Source: Paenibacillus sp. PastM-3
GTDB taxonomy: Bacteria; Bacillota; Bacilli; Paenibacillales; Paenibacillaceae
Assembly: GCF_029893965.1 (NCBI RefSeq)
Contig: NZ_JARXXP010000029.1
Coordinates: 1-56,779, forward strand
Reading direction: 5' to 3'
DNA length: 56,779 nucleotides
In this document: one piece after another, positions 1 through 8,134 of the stretch
Position numbering within the stretch: the stretch's first letter is position 1
Layout of the letters: each line of letters starts with the position of its first letter
The notes under the pieces: model-generated
The model's input: the letters and a program-made list of their open reading frames with translations, nothing else
What the model was told of the DNA's origin: nothing
Databases searched by the model: none
Made by a program: the position numbers and the translations under genes

Positions 1-93
1 TGGAGCTTTGTTAACCTTTTGGAACCGCCGTATGCGGACCCGCATGTACGGTGGTGTGAGAGGACGGGGGCTTGCCGCCCCCTCCTACTCGAT
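1..93 (+). mobile_element. 3' end of a group II intron (domains V and VI), truncated by the window edge
   Basis: The sequence at about 22-55 folds as a catalytic domain V hairpin (core CCGTATGCGG ... GCATGTACGG). It is followed by a domain VI-like stem made of a G-rich arm (GAGAGGACGGGGGC) and a C-rich arm, ending in CCTACTCGAT with a terminal AT. This is the usual 3' end of bacterial group II introns. The reverse transcriptase/maturase would lie upstream, outside the window. The exact 3' splice site is inferred from the terminal AY rule. Confidence 0.8.
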
Positions 94-248
94 TGCATTA
101 AGAATTAACCAAAAATTATGGTTAGGCTAGGTAATGGCTACATTTGAGCTGTCTTAGTAAGAATAAGTGTCTAAACAGGTTTTGTGTGTCTAACATATTT
201 ATTCTTAGAAAATTATCGCTAGAATGATTCTGTAATTGCGCTCTCATT

Positions 249-435
249 TCTAACGGACTGAGCAGCCTTTATTTTCAGCAAAAGTGATATTTTTATATTC
301 TAACGGACACCAGTGCTCTTATTTCCGGAAATATCCCCCAAAGTAGGCTGCTGTAGTGATGATAAGAGCGGTACGGTCCGTTAGCCCGGTCATTGAGCCT
401 GTTCAAGGGGAATAAGGGCTCTGGAGTCCGTTAGA
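249..435. repeat. Four copies of a 28-nt element, two per strand
   Basis: Copies lie at 249-276 (+), 299-326 (+), 358-385 (-) and 408-435 (-). Each begins with TCTAACGGAC (GCTAACGGAC in the third) and runs into a GCTCTTATTTC-like tail. The copies at 299-326 and 408-435 form a long imperfect inverted repeat. The two plus copies face the two minus copies, so the transcript could fold into a cruciform-like structure. The function is unknown; it looks like a dispersed intergenic element. Confidence 0.7.
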
Positions 436-510
436 TCCATATGGAAAGGTAGGAGGGCTCCTTGATTGTGTAGAGAGACAGAACACCAGGTGCCTCAGCG
501 GACGGACTAG

Positions 511-603
511 GACATACAGATAGACAAAGACAAAGACATAGACATAGACGTAGACGTGGACATAGACGTGGACATAGACGTGGACATAGACGTGGACATG
601 GAG
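511..603. repeat. Hexamer/dodecamer simple repeat (GACATA/GACGTG)
   Basis: The tract is built from GACAAA, GACATA and GACGTG hexamers. A regular 12-mer, GACGTGGACATA, is repeated about four times at its right end. It is not a CRISPR because there are no unique spacers. The high copy similarity suggests slippage-prone DNA. No gene covers it. Confidence 0.75.
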
Positions 604-745
604 GTTTTCCACATACCAGCAGCAAACGCCCCCATAAGCGTACGTGAGGTTTCGTAAGCTCTCATGAAATATTGATTAACCTATTGCTCTTTAGATTCAT
701 ATATGTTATAATATTCTTTGTTGTCACAAACAATATCGTTAATAT

Positions 746-820
746 GGCCCGTTGGTCAAGGGGTTAAGACACCTCCCTTTCACGGAGGTAACAGGGGTTC
801 GAATCCCCTACGGGTCACCA
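746..820 (+). tRNA. tRNA-Glu (UUC)
   Basis: Cloverleaf with acceptor GGCCCGT/ACGGGTC, anticodon loop CTTTCAC (TTC), T-loop GGTTCGAATCC, and encoded CCA at 818-820. It is first in a six-tRNA array. Confidence 0.96.
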
Positions 821-886
821 CTTATTTTAAATAAAGTTTGCTTTTATAACCAATGTATGGTATGATCATTAAGTTGCTTCTTCCAT

Positions 887-962
887 GGAGGCTTAGCTCA
901 GCTGGGAGAGCATCTGCCTTACAAGCAGAGGGTCGGGGGTTCGATCCCCTCAGCCTCCACCA
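887..962 (+). tRNA. tRNA-Val (UAC)
   Basis: Acceptor GGAGGCT/AGCCTCC, D-loop AGCTCAGCTGGGAGAGC, anticodon TAC within CTTACAAG, T-loop GGTTCGATCCC, and encoded CCA at 960-962. Confidence 0.96.
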
Positions 963-1047
963 TAAATTCCCCCAAAAAGTGAAGTGAATGCTTCGCTGTG
1001 GATTCCGGGTACTTTCCGGGGACCCCAAGGGATAATATTTTTACTGA

Positions 1048-1121
<74 letters not shown>

Positions 1122-1129
1122 TTTATTTT

Positions 1130-1207
1130 GGAACCGTGGTGTAGTTGGCCTAACATGCCTGCCTGTCACGCAGGAGATCGCGGGTTCGAATCCCGTCGGT
1201 TCCGCCA
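1130..1207 (+). tRNA. tRNA-Asp (GUC)
   Basis: Acceptor GGAACCG/CGGTTCC, anticodon GTC in CTGTCACG, T-loop GGTTCGAATCC, and encoded CCA at 1205-1207. Confidence 0.95.
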
Positions 1208-1267
1208 TTAGTACTTTGTTTATAGGGTATGACAAGCCCATTAGAATTACAGAAATACATACCGTGT

Positions 1268-1342
1268 GCGGACGTGGCTCAGCGGTAGAGCATCGCCTTG
1301 CCAAGGCGAGGGTCGCGGGTTCGATTCCCGTCGTCCGCTCCA
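1268..1342 (+). tRNA. tRNA-Gly (GCC)
   Basis: Acceptor GCGGACG/CGTCCGC, anticodon GCC within TTGCCAAG, T-loop GGTTCGATTCC, and encoded CCA at 1340-1342. Confidence 0.95.
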
Positions 1343-1348
1343 TTATTT

Positions 1349-1425
1349 GCGCCCTTAGCTCAGCTGGATAGAGCGTTTGACTACGAATCAAAAGGTCGGG
1401 AGTTCGAATCTCTCAGGGCGCGCCA
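1349..1425 (+). tRNA. tRNA-Arg (ACG)
   Basis: Acceptor GCGCCCT/AGGGCGC, anticodon ACG in CTACGAAT, T-loop AGTTCGAATCT, and encoded CCA at 1423-1425. It is last in the array and followed by a terminator. Confidence 0.95.
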
Positions 1426-1440
1426 TATTTACTTAACAGA

Positions 1441-1470
1441 AGCATCTCTCCGGAGAGGCTATTTTTTTTT
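1441..1470 (+). terminator. Intrinsic terminator of the tRNA array
   Basis: The palindrome CTCTCCGGAGAG (1446-1457), extended by AGC/GCT, is followed by a run of nine T. It lies 15 nt after tRNA-Arg. Confidence 0.85.
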
Positions 1471-1498
1471 GTCTGAATAACTAAATTATTTGCAGTGA

Positions 1499-1548
1499 AA
1501 CGGAATGGTGAATTACTATTGAAGTAATTTTACCATTCCGTTCTTTTT
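1499..1548 (+). terminator. Strong hairpin with T-run
   Basis: AACGGAATGGT (1499-1509) pairs perfectly with ACCATTCCGTT (1532-1542). AATTACT and AGTAATT extend the stem inwards, and TTCTTTTT follows. This is a second terminator-type hairpin between the tRNAs and the next gene. Confidence 0.7.
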
Positions 1549-1609
1549 AAATCAGAGAAAGTGCGTTAAATCGAAAAGCGGCCGGAAACGCAGAAGAGGA
1601 GGCTTTTGT

Positions 1610-2023
1610 ATGTTCAAGAGCATCAAAAGGCGCATCGATAATGCTAATCAAATGCATAGAATGCGCAACGAAAACCCTGAGGCATTGAAGCAGGCATTAG
1701 AGGAGCAAGCCAGAGCTGAGAAAATCGGCGATAACATTCCGCCTGTTAAGCCCGGACCGCTAATCCGATTTTTCCGCTGGGTGCTGCTCCTCTTGACTGC
1801 TTTGATATTACTTGTGGTTATCCTTGGAGTGCCCCGTGCAGACAATCCTTTATTTTCGCTGATGAGCTTTGGCTTGCTGCTGTCACTGCTGTACCTGGCT
1901 GCTGGTCTTGCTCACCCCTCGATCGTCTTCGTCCGGAGAAAATGGCCAAGGGAAGATGTACTGGAGCTGTTCGGCCTGCTGAGCATCGTCTTTATTGTTT
2001 TGATGGTTGTGTTTCATAAGTAG
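1610..2023 (+). CDS. Small membrane protein of unknown function
   Basis: 137 aa. The start follows a clear AGAGGAGG ribosome binding site. The first 45 residues are charged and probably cytoplasmic (a KR-rich N-terminus and an NPEALKQALEEQARAEK helix). About three hydrophobic segments follow, near residues 52-75, 82-102 and 118-135. I do not recognise the family. It stands alone between the tRNA terminators and the convergent DeoR gene. It could be a structural or regulatory membrane protein; nothing in the sequence indicates catalysis. Confidence 0.7.
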   Translation: MFKSIKRRIDNANQMHRMRNENPEALKQALEEQARAEKIGDNIPPVKPGPLIRFFRWVLLLLTALILLVVILGVPRADNPLFSLMSFGLLLSLLYLAAGLAHPSIVFVRRKWPREDVLELFGLLSIVFIVLMVVFHK

Positions 2024-2043
2024 GCATAAGTGCTATTGGCTGT

Positions 2044-2814
2044 TTACTCCCCGGAATGATACTGTACCGACACCTGATAGCTGTTCAGAAAGCTGATCCA
2101 TTCCTCCGAAGGCTTCTCGTCAGTCACAATGTAATCCACTTTATCGAAGCTGAACAGCTTGATGAAAGCAATCCGGTCGAATTTGGAATGGTCGACGAGC
2201 AGCACGACTTTGCTGGCCTGCTTCTGCATCAGAATTTTCAGCTCGCTCTCCTCCTCGTTGGAATCACTGAGCCCTCCGGTCATAGACAATGCTTTACAGC
2301 TGAAGAGGGCGACGTCCACATTATACTTCTGGATGGTCTGCGAGGCAGTGGGGCCGACGAAGGAGCTGGTCTCGGGTCCCAGTGTACCGCCGGTGGAAAT
2401 CAGCTTATGTCCGGAATGCTGGAATTCGGATAAAACAGCGAGTGAATTGGTGATGATGGTCAGGTTGTGCTTGGATTCGGTAATTTTGCGCAGGGCTTCA
2501 AAAGCTGTTGTGCTCGTATCCGTCATCAGGCTGTCTCCGTCATTAATCAGATCAAGCACATTGGCAGCGATAATGCCTTTGGCCTCCAGGTTGACCTGAT
2601 GTCTGGCCGCGTATGACGGGTCCTCGTTGGTATGGGCGTTTAGTATGGCGCCTCCGTAGTTTTTTTTGGCCAAGCCTTCTTTGTCCAGCTTGTCGAGATC
2701 GCGGCGGATGGTCTCCTCGGACACCTGGAATTTCTGTGCGAGGTCAGCGACATGCACTTTTTTATGCCGGTACAGCTCGTTGATGATCAAATCTCTCCGT
2801 TCAAATGCCTTCAT
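2044..2814 (-). CDS. DeoR-family transcriptional repressor, probable fucose operon regulator
   Basis: 256 aa. The N-terminal winged HTH (residues about 3-57) carries the DeoR signature VSEETIRRDLDKLDKEG. The C-terminal sensor domain belongs to the DeoR/GlpR phosphosugar-binding fold, with TNSLAV and DTSTTAFEAL segments near residues 97-127. It is divergent from fucI, and the shared 336-bp region holds repeated AAAACCACAT sites, so it is probably the local repressor. In this family the inducer is usually a phosphorylated intermediate, here possibly fuculose-1-phosphate. The assignment to fucose rests on context only. Confidence 0.88.
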   Translation of the reverse strand: MKAFERRDLIINELYRHKKVHVADLAQKFQVSEETIRRDLDKLDKEGLAKKNYGGAILNAHTNEDPSYAARHQVNLEAKGIIAANVLDLINDGDSLMTDTSTTAFEALRKITESKHNLTIITNSLAVLSEFQHSGHKLISTGGTLGPETSSFVGPTASQTIQKYNVDVALFSCKALSMTGGLSDSNEEESELKILMQKQASKVVLLVDHSKFDRIAFIKLFSFDKVDYIVTDEKPSEEWISFLNSYQVSVQYHSGE

Positions 2815-2894
2815 GCATACCCACCCTTGTCTGCAAAATCTTATATTATTCCTAGTGTACTACATTTGGCTGCAAGATAGTCAGAACTCACACG

Positions 2895-2957
2895 AAAAAC
2901 CACATCTCTTTATTATAATAACACATAAAACCACATAAAATTAACAAATAAATGTGG
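2895..2957. promoter_or_regulatory. Candidate DeoR operator cluster
   Basis: AAAACCACAT occurs at 2896-2905 and again at 2927-2936, with an inverted ATGTGG at 2952-2957. The repeats lie between the divergent repressor and fucI, just upstream of the fucI -35. Such repeated half-sites are typical of DeoR-family repressors. Binding is inferred. Confidence 0.45.
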
Positions 2958-2964
2958 ATTGTTG

Positions 2965-2993
2965 TTGACTTTGTGCTAATTCGATTCTATGAT
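2965..2993 (+). promoter_or_regulatory. Sigma-A promoter of the fucose operon
   Basis: TTGACT (2965-2970), a 17-nt spacer and TATGAT (2988-2993). The predicted transcript has a leader of about 150 nt before fucI. Confidence 0.65.
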
Positions 2994-3066
2994 AAACATG
3001 AACTCAACTATATTATCGAGTACGGGATCAGGCGGCACAGGATGGGACAGTCTCACAACACCTTCA

Positions 3067-3080
3067 TGATAGCGCTTTAA
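3067..3080 (+). promoter_or_regulatory. Possible cre (CcpA) site
   Basis: TGATAGCGCTTTAA resembles the cre consensus (TGWAARCGYTWWCW) with two mismatches, and lies downstream of the fucI promoter where a CcpA roadblock would act. It would give glucose repression of the fucose genes. Confidence 0.35.
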
Positions 3081-3150
3081 AAGGGGGCTGGATTCACGTC
3101 TGAAAGGATCTGCCGCAATATCCAACCAATTCATTTGAGGAGGAACAGCA

Positions 3151-4917
3151 GTGGCAACAAATTATCCGAAGATTGGAATCCGGCCTACGATTGATGGAAG
3201 AAGACGCGGTGTCCGCGAATCGCTGGAGGCCCAGACCATGGGGATGGCAGAGCGGGTGGCTAAGTTTCTTACGGAAAGTCTTTTTTACCCGGACGGGTCT
3301 CCTGTAGAATGTGTTATCGCTGATTCAACGATCGGCGGTGTGAAGGAAGCAGCGGCTGCCGCACAGAAATTTGCTGGACAGAATGTCGGCGTATCAATTA
3401 CCGTAACCCCGTGCTGGTGTTATGGCTCGGAAACGATGGATATGGATGCAACGATTCCGCACGCTGTGTGGGGTTTTAACGGAACGGAGCGCCCGGGGGC
3501 AGTATATCTGGCGGCTGTTCTGTCTGCCTATGCGCAAAAGGGAATTCCGGCGTTCGGCATATACGGTGAGGATGTGCAGGAATCCAGCAGTGAAGAGATC
3601 CCGGCTGATGTGCAGACAAAGCTGCTGCAGTTCGCTAAATCCGCTATGGCAGTAGCGCTGATGAAAGGTAAATCTTATCTGTCGATGGGCTCTGTCTCGA
3701 TGGGGATTGCAGGTTCGATTGTGAACGAACAATTCTTCCAGGACTACCTGGGCATGCGGAATGAATACACTGATATGTCCGAATACGTGCGCCGGTTCGA
3801 GGAAGAAATTTATGATAAAGAAGAATTTGCACAGGCCCTGGCCTGGGTTAAGGAAAAATGCCGCACCGGAGCGGACAATAATCCGCAGCACCTGCAGATC
3901 AGCGATGAATTGAAGGAGCAGCAGTGGGAGACCTGTGTCAAAATGACGCTCATCGCGCGTGACCTCATGGTTGGGAATCCGCGGCTGGCTGAACTCGGCT
4001 TTGAGGAGGAGGCTAACGGGCATAATGCGATTGTCGGCGGCTTCCAGGGCCAGCGGCAGTGGACGGATCATTTTCCAAACGGGGATTTCATAGAGACGAT
4101 TCTGAACTCCTCCTTTGACTGGAACGGCCGGCGGGCGCCGTATATCGTGGCTACCGAGAATGACAGCCTGAACGGTGTAACGATGCTGTTCAATTATCTG
4201 CTTACGAATACGGCACAGATTTTTGCCGATGTCCGGACCTTCTGGAGTCCTGCTGCAGTTAAACGGGTAACCGGATATGAACTGGAGGGTGAGGCGGCGC
4301 ACGGGCTGCTGCATCTGATCAACTCGGGCTCTGCAGCGCTGGATGGAACGGGAGAGCAGAGTGTGGACGGGAAGCCTGCGATTAAGCCGTTCTGGGAGAT
4401 TACGGATGACGAGGCGGAGCGCTGTATAGCAGAGACCCAGTTCCGCCCGGCTTCACAGGAATATTTCCGCGGGGGCGGCTTCTCCACCGATTATTTAACA
4501 AAAGGCGGAATGCCTGTAACGATGGCCCGGCTCAATCTGGTTAAGGGGCTTGGTCCCGTGCTTCAGCTTGTGGAGGGTTATACTATTGAGCTCCCTGAAG
4601 AAGTGCATAAGACGCTGGATGAGCGGACTGACCCGACCTGGCCGACAACCTGGTTTGCTCCCAAGCTAACGAATCAGGGCTCGTTCAAAACCGTCTATGA
4701 TGTCATGAATAACTGGGGAGCCAACCACGGCGCAATCAGCTACGGGCATATCGGTGCGGATCTGATTACGCTGGCCTCCATCCTGCGGATTCCGGTCAGC
4801 ATGCACAATGTGGAGGAATCCCGGATTTTCAGACCGCGCGTGTGGTCCCTGTTCGGTACAGAGGATCTGGAAAGCGCAGATTACAGGGCCTGCCGCAACT
4901 TCGGGCCGCTGTACTAA
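3151..4917 (+). CDS. fucI: L-fucose isomerase
   Basis: 588 aa, the usual length for FucI. The GTG start follows GAGGAGGAAC. It interconverts L-fucose and L-fuculose in a Mn2+-dependent cytoplasmic reaction. The N-terminus (KIGIRPTIDGRRRGVRESLE) is the classic FucI start. The metal/catalytic segments ATENDSLNG (Glu), FADVRTFW (Asp) and SYGHIGADL (His) match the Glu/Asp/His set known from E. coli FucI. It is first in the operon with the kinase, aldolase and mutarotase. The gene is complete with no anomalies. Confidence 0.97.
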   Translation: MATNYPKIGIRPTIDGRRRGVRESLEAQTMGMAERVAKFLTESLFYPDGSPVECVIADSTIGGVKEAAAAAQKFAGQNVGVSITVTPCWCYGSETMDMDATIPHAVWGFNGTERPGAVYLAAVLSAYAQKGIPAFGIYGEDVQESSSEEIPADVQTKLLQFAKSAMAVALMKGKSYLSMGSVSMGIAGSIVNEQFFQDYLGMRNEYTDMSEYVRRFEEEIYDKEEFAQALAWVKEKCRTGADNNPQHLQISDELKEQQWETCVKMTLIARDLMVGNPRLAELGFEEEANGHNAIVGGFQGQRQWTDHFPNGDFIETILNSSFDWNGRRAPYIVATENDSLNGVTMLFNYLLTNTAQIFADVRTFWSPAAVKRVTGYELEGEAAHGLLHLINSGSAALDGTGEQSVDGKPAIKPFWEITDDEAERCIAETQFRPASQEYFRGGGFSTDYLTKGGMPVTMARLNLVKGLGPVLQLVEGYTIELPEEVHKTLDERTDPTWPTTWFAPKLTNQGSFKTVYDVMNNWGANHGAISYGHIGADLITLASILRIPVSMHNVEESRIFRPRVWSLFGTEDLESADYRACRNFGPLY

Positions 4918-4942
4918 AATCAAGGCGAAGCAGGTGCAGGAT

Positions 4943-6382
4943 ATGGATGAAGTGATCAAACTGCTCGCGGTGGACCTGGGGGCCAGTTCCGGCAGAGTCA
5001 TGCTGGGCCTGTATGACGGCAAACGTATAGAGGTGGAGGAGGTTCACCGGTTTGCCAATCAGCCGGTTGAGCTGCACGGGCATTTGTACTGGGATGTGCT
5101 GCGGCTGTTTTATGAAATGAAGCAGGGAGTACGCAAAGCAGCCAGGGAGCACGGGACTTTGACGTCTGTGAGCGTAGATACATGGGGCGTCGACTTCGGC
5201 TTCATTGACCGGAAGGGGCAGCTGCTGTACGCCCCGCATCATTACCGGGACCAGCGGACAGCTGCCTATGCTCCTATTCTCGAGGAGCTGCTGCCGCCGG
5301 ATGAGCAGTTTAGATTGACGGGCAATCAATCAGCCAGAATTAACACGGTGTATCAGCTGTTTGCGGATCTGCAGGAGAGTCCCTGGCTCAGGGAGACCGC
5401 AGACCGGATGCTGCTGATGCCGGATCTGTTCCATTATCTGCTCTCCGGCACCGCCGCCGGGGAGCAGACGATCTGGAGCACCAGCGGTCTGCTGGCCGCC
5501 GGATCAGCTGCTCCTGCCGCCAAGGTGATGAACAGGCTGCGGCTTCCGCTCAGCCTGATTCCGGAGCAGGTGCCGGCCGGAACCGTGACCGGCCGGCTGC
5601 TGCCGGCGCTGCAGGAGGAGCTTGGCACGGGCCCGCTGCAGGTTATTGCCGGGGCCGCCCATGACACGGCATCTGCGGTGGCTTCCATTCCATATGAACC
5701 GGGAGCAGAGACGGCCGCTTTTATCAGCTGCGGCACGTGGTCCCTGGCAGGCATGGAGACAGAGCAGCCGGTGCTGACGGATCAGGCCCGTGAATACGGC
5801 TTTACCAACGAAGGCTGCTTCGGCGGCGGAAACCGGCTGCTGAAGAACATTACAGGGCTGTGGATCTTGCAGGAGACGCAAAGAGGCTGGGCGCAGGCGG
5901 GTGAGCCGGTGTCTCATCAGGAGGCGGTCCGGCTTGCCGCAGAAGCCCGAAGCGAAGGCTATACTGCAGCTATCATTGACCCGGATGATGCCCTGTTCAG
6001 CACGCCGGGCGATATGCCCGGCCGGATTACAGCCTATTGTGACCGGACCGGCCAGCAGCCGCCGGGAAGCAAGGGCAAGGTGATCCTGACCATTCTGCAG
6101 AGCCTTGCCGCCGCCTATGCAAGGGCAATCAATGAGTTGGAGACGCTGACCGGACAGAGCCTCCGTGCAATCCACATGGTGGGCGGAGGTATCCGCAATG
6201 AGCTGCTGTGCCAGCTTACGGCTGATGCCACCGGAAAAGAGATTATCGCCGGGCCTGCCGAGGCCAGCGCGATCGGTAATATAGCTGTCCAGTTAGCCGC
6301 TATTGGAGCAGTCAAGGCTTCTGCGCTCAGAGAGCTTGTAGCACAATCTTACACGCTTGTCCGTTATTATCCGTCCAGGTAA
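4943..6382 (+). CDS. FGGY-family kinase (rhamnulokinase-like), probable L-fuculokinase
   Basis: 479 aa from the ATG at 4943. An upstream extension of the frame would overlap fucI and is rejected. The FGGY fold starts with LLAVDLGASSGR (phosphate-binding loop); DTWGVDFG holds the probable catalytic Asp. The ATPase domain has FISCGTWSL and the C-terminal MVGGGIRN adenosine motif. By sequence it resembles RhaB more than classical FucK. Between fucI and the class II aldolase it most likely makes L-fuculose-1-phosphate. It follows the fucI stop by 25 nt; the ribosome binding site is weak (AGGTGCAGG), so coupling is possible. Confidence 0.88.
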   Translation: MDEVIKLLAVDLGASSGRVMLGLYDGKRIEVEEVHRFANQPVELHGHLYWDVLRLFYEMKQGVRKAAREHGTLTSVSVDTWGVDFGFIDRKGQLLYAPHHYRDQRTAAYAPILEELLPPDEQFRLTGNQSARINTVYQLFADLQESPWLRETADRMLLMPDLFHYLLSGTAAGEQTIWSTSGLLAAGSAAPAAKVMNRLRLPLSLIPEQVPAGTVTGRLLPALQEELGTGPLQVIAGAAHDTASAVASIPYEPGAETAAFISCGTWSLAGMETEQPVLTDQAREYGFTNEGCFGGGNRLLKNITGLWILQETQRGWAQAGEPVSHQEAVRLAAEARSEGYTAAIIDPDDALFSTPGDMPGRITAYCDRTGQQPPGSKGKVILTILQSLAAAYARAINELETLTGQSLRAIHMVGGGIRNELLCQLTADATGKEIIAGPAEASAIGNIAVQLAAIGAVKASALRELVAQSYTLVRYYPSR

Positions 6383-6394
6383 AGGAGAGTTACC

Positions 6395-7045
6395 ATGAAT
6401 GAGAAAGAACAAGAGCTGCGCCTGCTGATCTGTGACATCGGCAGAAATTTGTTTAACAAGGATTTTATCGCCGCCAATGACGGGAATATTTCGGCCCGTC
6501 TGTCCGAAACGGAAGTTCTTGCTTCACCGACAGGAGTCAGCAAAGGCTATCTGCAGCCGCATATGCTCGTAAAGGTCAATCTGCAGGGGGAAATCCTTGA
6601 AGCAGCGGAAGGGTATCGTCCTTCCACCGAAGTGAAGATGCATCTGCGGATCTATAATGAGCTGCCCGAAATGAACGGGGTGGTGCATGCCCATCCGCCT
6701 TATGCGACAGCTTTTGCGATCAAAGGCGAGCCGCTGGATAAAATGATGATGCCGGAGTCGGTCATTGCGATGGGAGATATTCCGCTGGCGGCATACGGGA
6801 CACCTTCTACGGAAGAAATCCCGGATTCGCTGATCCCGTTCCTGGGCAAGAAAACGGCTGTCCTGCTGGAAAGCCACGGCGCTCTGACCTGGGGCAAGGA
6901 TGTTATGAGCGCCTACATGAACATGGAGCGGCTCGAATACACAGCGAAGCTGACGTTCATTACCCGGATGATTAAGGGGGAGCGCGAGCTGCCGCAGAAC
7001 CGGATTGATGAGCTGGTGGCCCTGAGGTCTTTTTATGGGATGTAG
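6395..7045 (+). CDS. fucA: L-fuculose-phosphate aldolase
   Basis: 216 aa with start after AAAGGAGAG, 12 nt behind the kinase. Class II (zinc) aldolase of the AraD/FucA family, cleaving L-fuculose-1-phosphate into DHAP and L-lactaldehyde. Visible signature: NDGNISAR and SPTGVSKG (phosphate binding), the catalytic Glu in STEVKMHLRIY, the zinc ligands in VVHAHPPYATAF, and a third His in ESHGALTWG. The length is normal. A related AraD/RhaD epimerase or aldolase cannot be excluded by motif alone, but the neighbours are all fucose genes. Confidence 0.92.
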   Translation: MNEKEQELRLLICDIGRNLFNKDFIAANDGNISARLSETEVLASPTGVSKGYLQPHMLVKVNLQGEILEAAEGYRPSTEVKMHLRIYNELPEMNGVVHAHPPYATAFAIKGEPLDKMMMPESVIAMGDIPLAAYGTPSTEEIPDSLIPFLGKKTAVLLESHGALTWGKDVMSAYMNMERLEYTAKLTFITRMIKGERELPQNRIDELVALRSFYGM

Positions 7046-7069
7046 ACAGGCTGTCCAAGGAGGTACAGC

Positions 7070-7507
7070 ATGCTGAAGAAAATTCCTAAGCTGCTGTCCC
7101 CCGAACTGGTCCGCGTGCTGATGGAGATGGGCCACGGGGATGAGCTGGTGCTGGCGGATGCCCATTTTCCGGGTCATGCCCTGCATAGCAGAGTACTGAG
7201 ATACGACGGAGTGGGAATTCCTGCACTGCTTGATGCGATTCTTGAGCTGCTGCCGCTGGATCATTATGTGCCGCATCAGGCGGCTTTTATGGCTGTAGTG
7301 GAGGGTGATCCGTCTGTGCCGGAAATCTGGTCCGTGTATGAGGCTATACTTGCGAAGCATGACAGCAAGGCGACGATTGAATATGAGGAACGTTTTGACT
7401 TTTATAACCGCTCCAGGCAGAGCTACGCCGTTGTGGTAACGGGGGAAGAGGCTCTCTACGGCAATATCATTATTAAAAAGGGTGTGGTTACAGCAGAGAG
7501 CCGCTGA
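7070..7507 (+). CDS. fucU: L-fucose mutarotase (RbsD/FucU family)
   Basis: 145 aa. The ATG follows CAAGGAGG. The RbsD/FucU family interconverts alpha and beta anomers of the free sugar in the cytoplasm. The N-terminal MGHGDELVLADAHFPGHAL contains the family's conserved Gly-His-Gly-Asp and Asp-Ala-x-Phe-Pro stretches. The C-terminal TGEEALYGNIIIKKGV is the typical Tyr-containing end. It is last gene of the operon, supplying the anomer used by the isomerase. No clear T-rich terminator follows directly. Confidence 0.93.
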   Translation: MLKKIPKLLSPELVRVLMEMGHGDELVLADAHFPGHALHSRVLRYDGVGIPALLDAILELLPLDHYVPHQAAFMAVVEGDPSVPEIWSVYEAILAKHDSKATIEYEERFDFYNRSRQSYAVVVTGEEALYGNIIIKKGVVTAESR

Positions 7508-7796
7508 GCATTTCAGCTGAAAAATGCGGCAATGAAAACCAGATTATTAAGCGAAAATAGTGAGGCTACAGCGAACATGTCCATGTGCTGTGGCAGCCCT
7601 TATGGAGCGGCCTTCAGAGGCTCTGCTGTCCGGATTGACGAAGGAATGGTGCCGACGATTTATTGAGGGGATCAGGATAGACAGTTCTTGTAGAGTGAAT
7701 GTGCGGTAAAATAGGCAGATCAACTGCCGGTTTCCCGGCAATAAATCTGCAGGTATGGCACTGCAGGTATCGCGCTGCAGGGACTGCTCATCAAGC

Positions 7797-7985
7797 TAAG
7801 TGGAAATTCGCCATCTATTTTTCCGGGGAGGCCCGCCATTGGGAAACTAGATGGAAAAACACCACTTAATATCGCCGAGAATGCAACTGAAGCGAGAAAA
7901 AGGCTAAATTAGGTGGCGTTTTTCCACCTAATGTTCGAGAGTTCAGGAAAAAGCCGGATTTAAGTAGCAAAAATCCAACTAAATC
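7797..7985. repeat. Cluster of TGGAAAAAC(G/A)CCACTTAA-type intergenic repeats
   Basis: One copy at 7847-7869 (CTAGATGGAAAAAC then ACCACTTAA) faces an inverted copy at 7909-7931 (TTAGGTGG, CGTTTTT, CCACCTAA, itself palindromic). Degenerate copies lie near 7797-7819 and 7960-7985. A similar arrangement occurs at 56168-56300. This points to a dispersed palindromic intergenic element. Confidence 0.6.
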
Positions 7986-8042
7986 TGGATGAGAGTCCAT
8001 CCCCCATCCTCCGGATGGAATCTTGCAAATCGTAAGTGACAA

Positions 8043-8080
8043 CAGCAGCCCCAGACTAAGCGAATAGTCTGAGGCTGCTG
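8043..8080. terminator. Bidirectional hairpin downstream of the GH151 gene
   Basis: CAGCAGCCCCAGACT (8043-8057) pairs with AGTCTGAGGCTGCTG (8066-8080) with one mismatch and an 8-nt loop. Only weak T content follows on either side. It lies between the convergent fucU and GH151 transcripts. Confidence 0.45.
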
Positions 8081-8134
8081 CTATTGTTATGCACGGAGGA
8101 TAGCTGCGCTCACCGCATCCTCCGCCAAATGCCC

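Larger units (their letters stand above)
94..745. other. Gene-free intergenic stretch with repeats
   Basis: No open frame here has a convincing ribosome binding site or protein-like composition. The stretch holds four copies of a 28-nt element (249-435) and a GACATA/GACGTG simple repeat (511-603). The short frames over the simple repeat translate to monotonous VHVYVHVY-type strings and are artefacts. An A/T-rich stretch at about 690-745 could hold the promoter of the tRNA array, but no clear -35/-10 pair was fixed. Confidence 0.6.
7508..8134. other. Gene-free 0.6-kb stretch between fucU and the GH151 gene
   Basis: No supported gene. It contains short CTGCAGGTAT repeats (about 7748-7780), a cluster of TGGAAAAAC-type repeats (7797-7985) and a bidirectional hairpin (8043-8080). 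The largest open frame translates to unremarkable residues without a ribosome binding site. Confidence 0.6.

Noticed and set aside
403..625. Minus-strand small proteins with VHVYVHVY or CPRLCPRL repeats
   Set aside because: They are produced by the GACATA/GACGTG simple repeat and have no ribosome binding site.
4808..4942. N-terminal extension of the FGGY kinase
   Set aside because: It would lie inside the end of fucI, and its translation does not resemble any kinase N-terminus.
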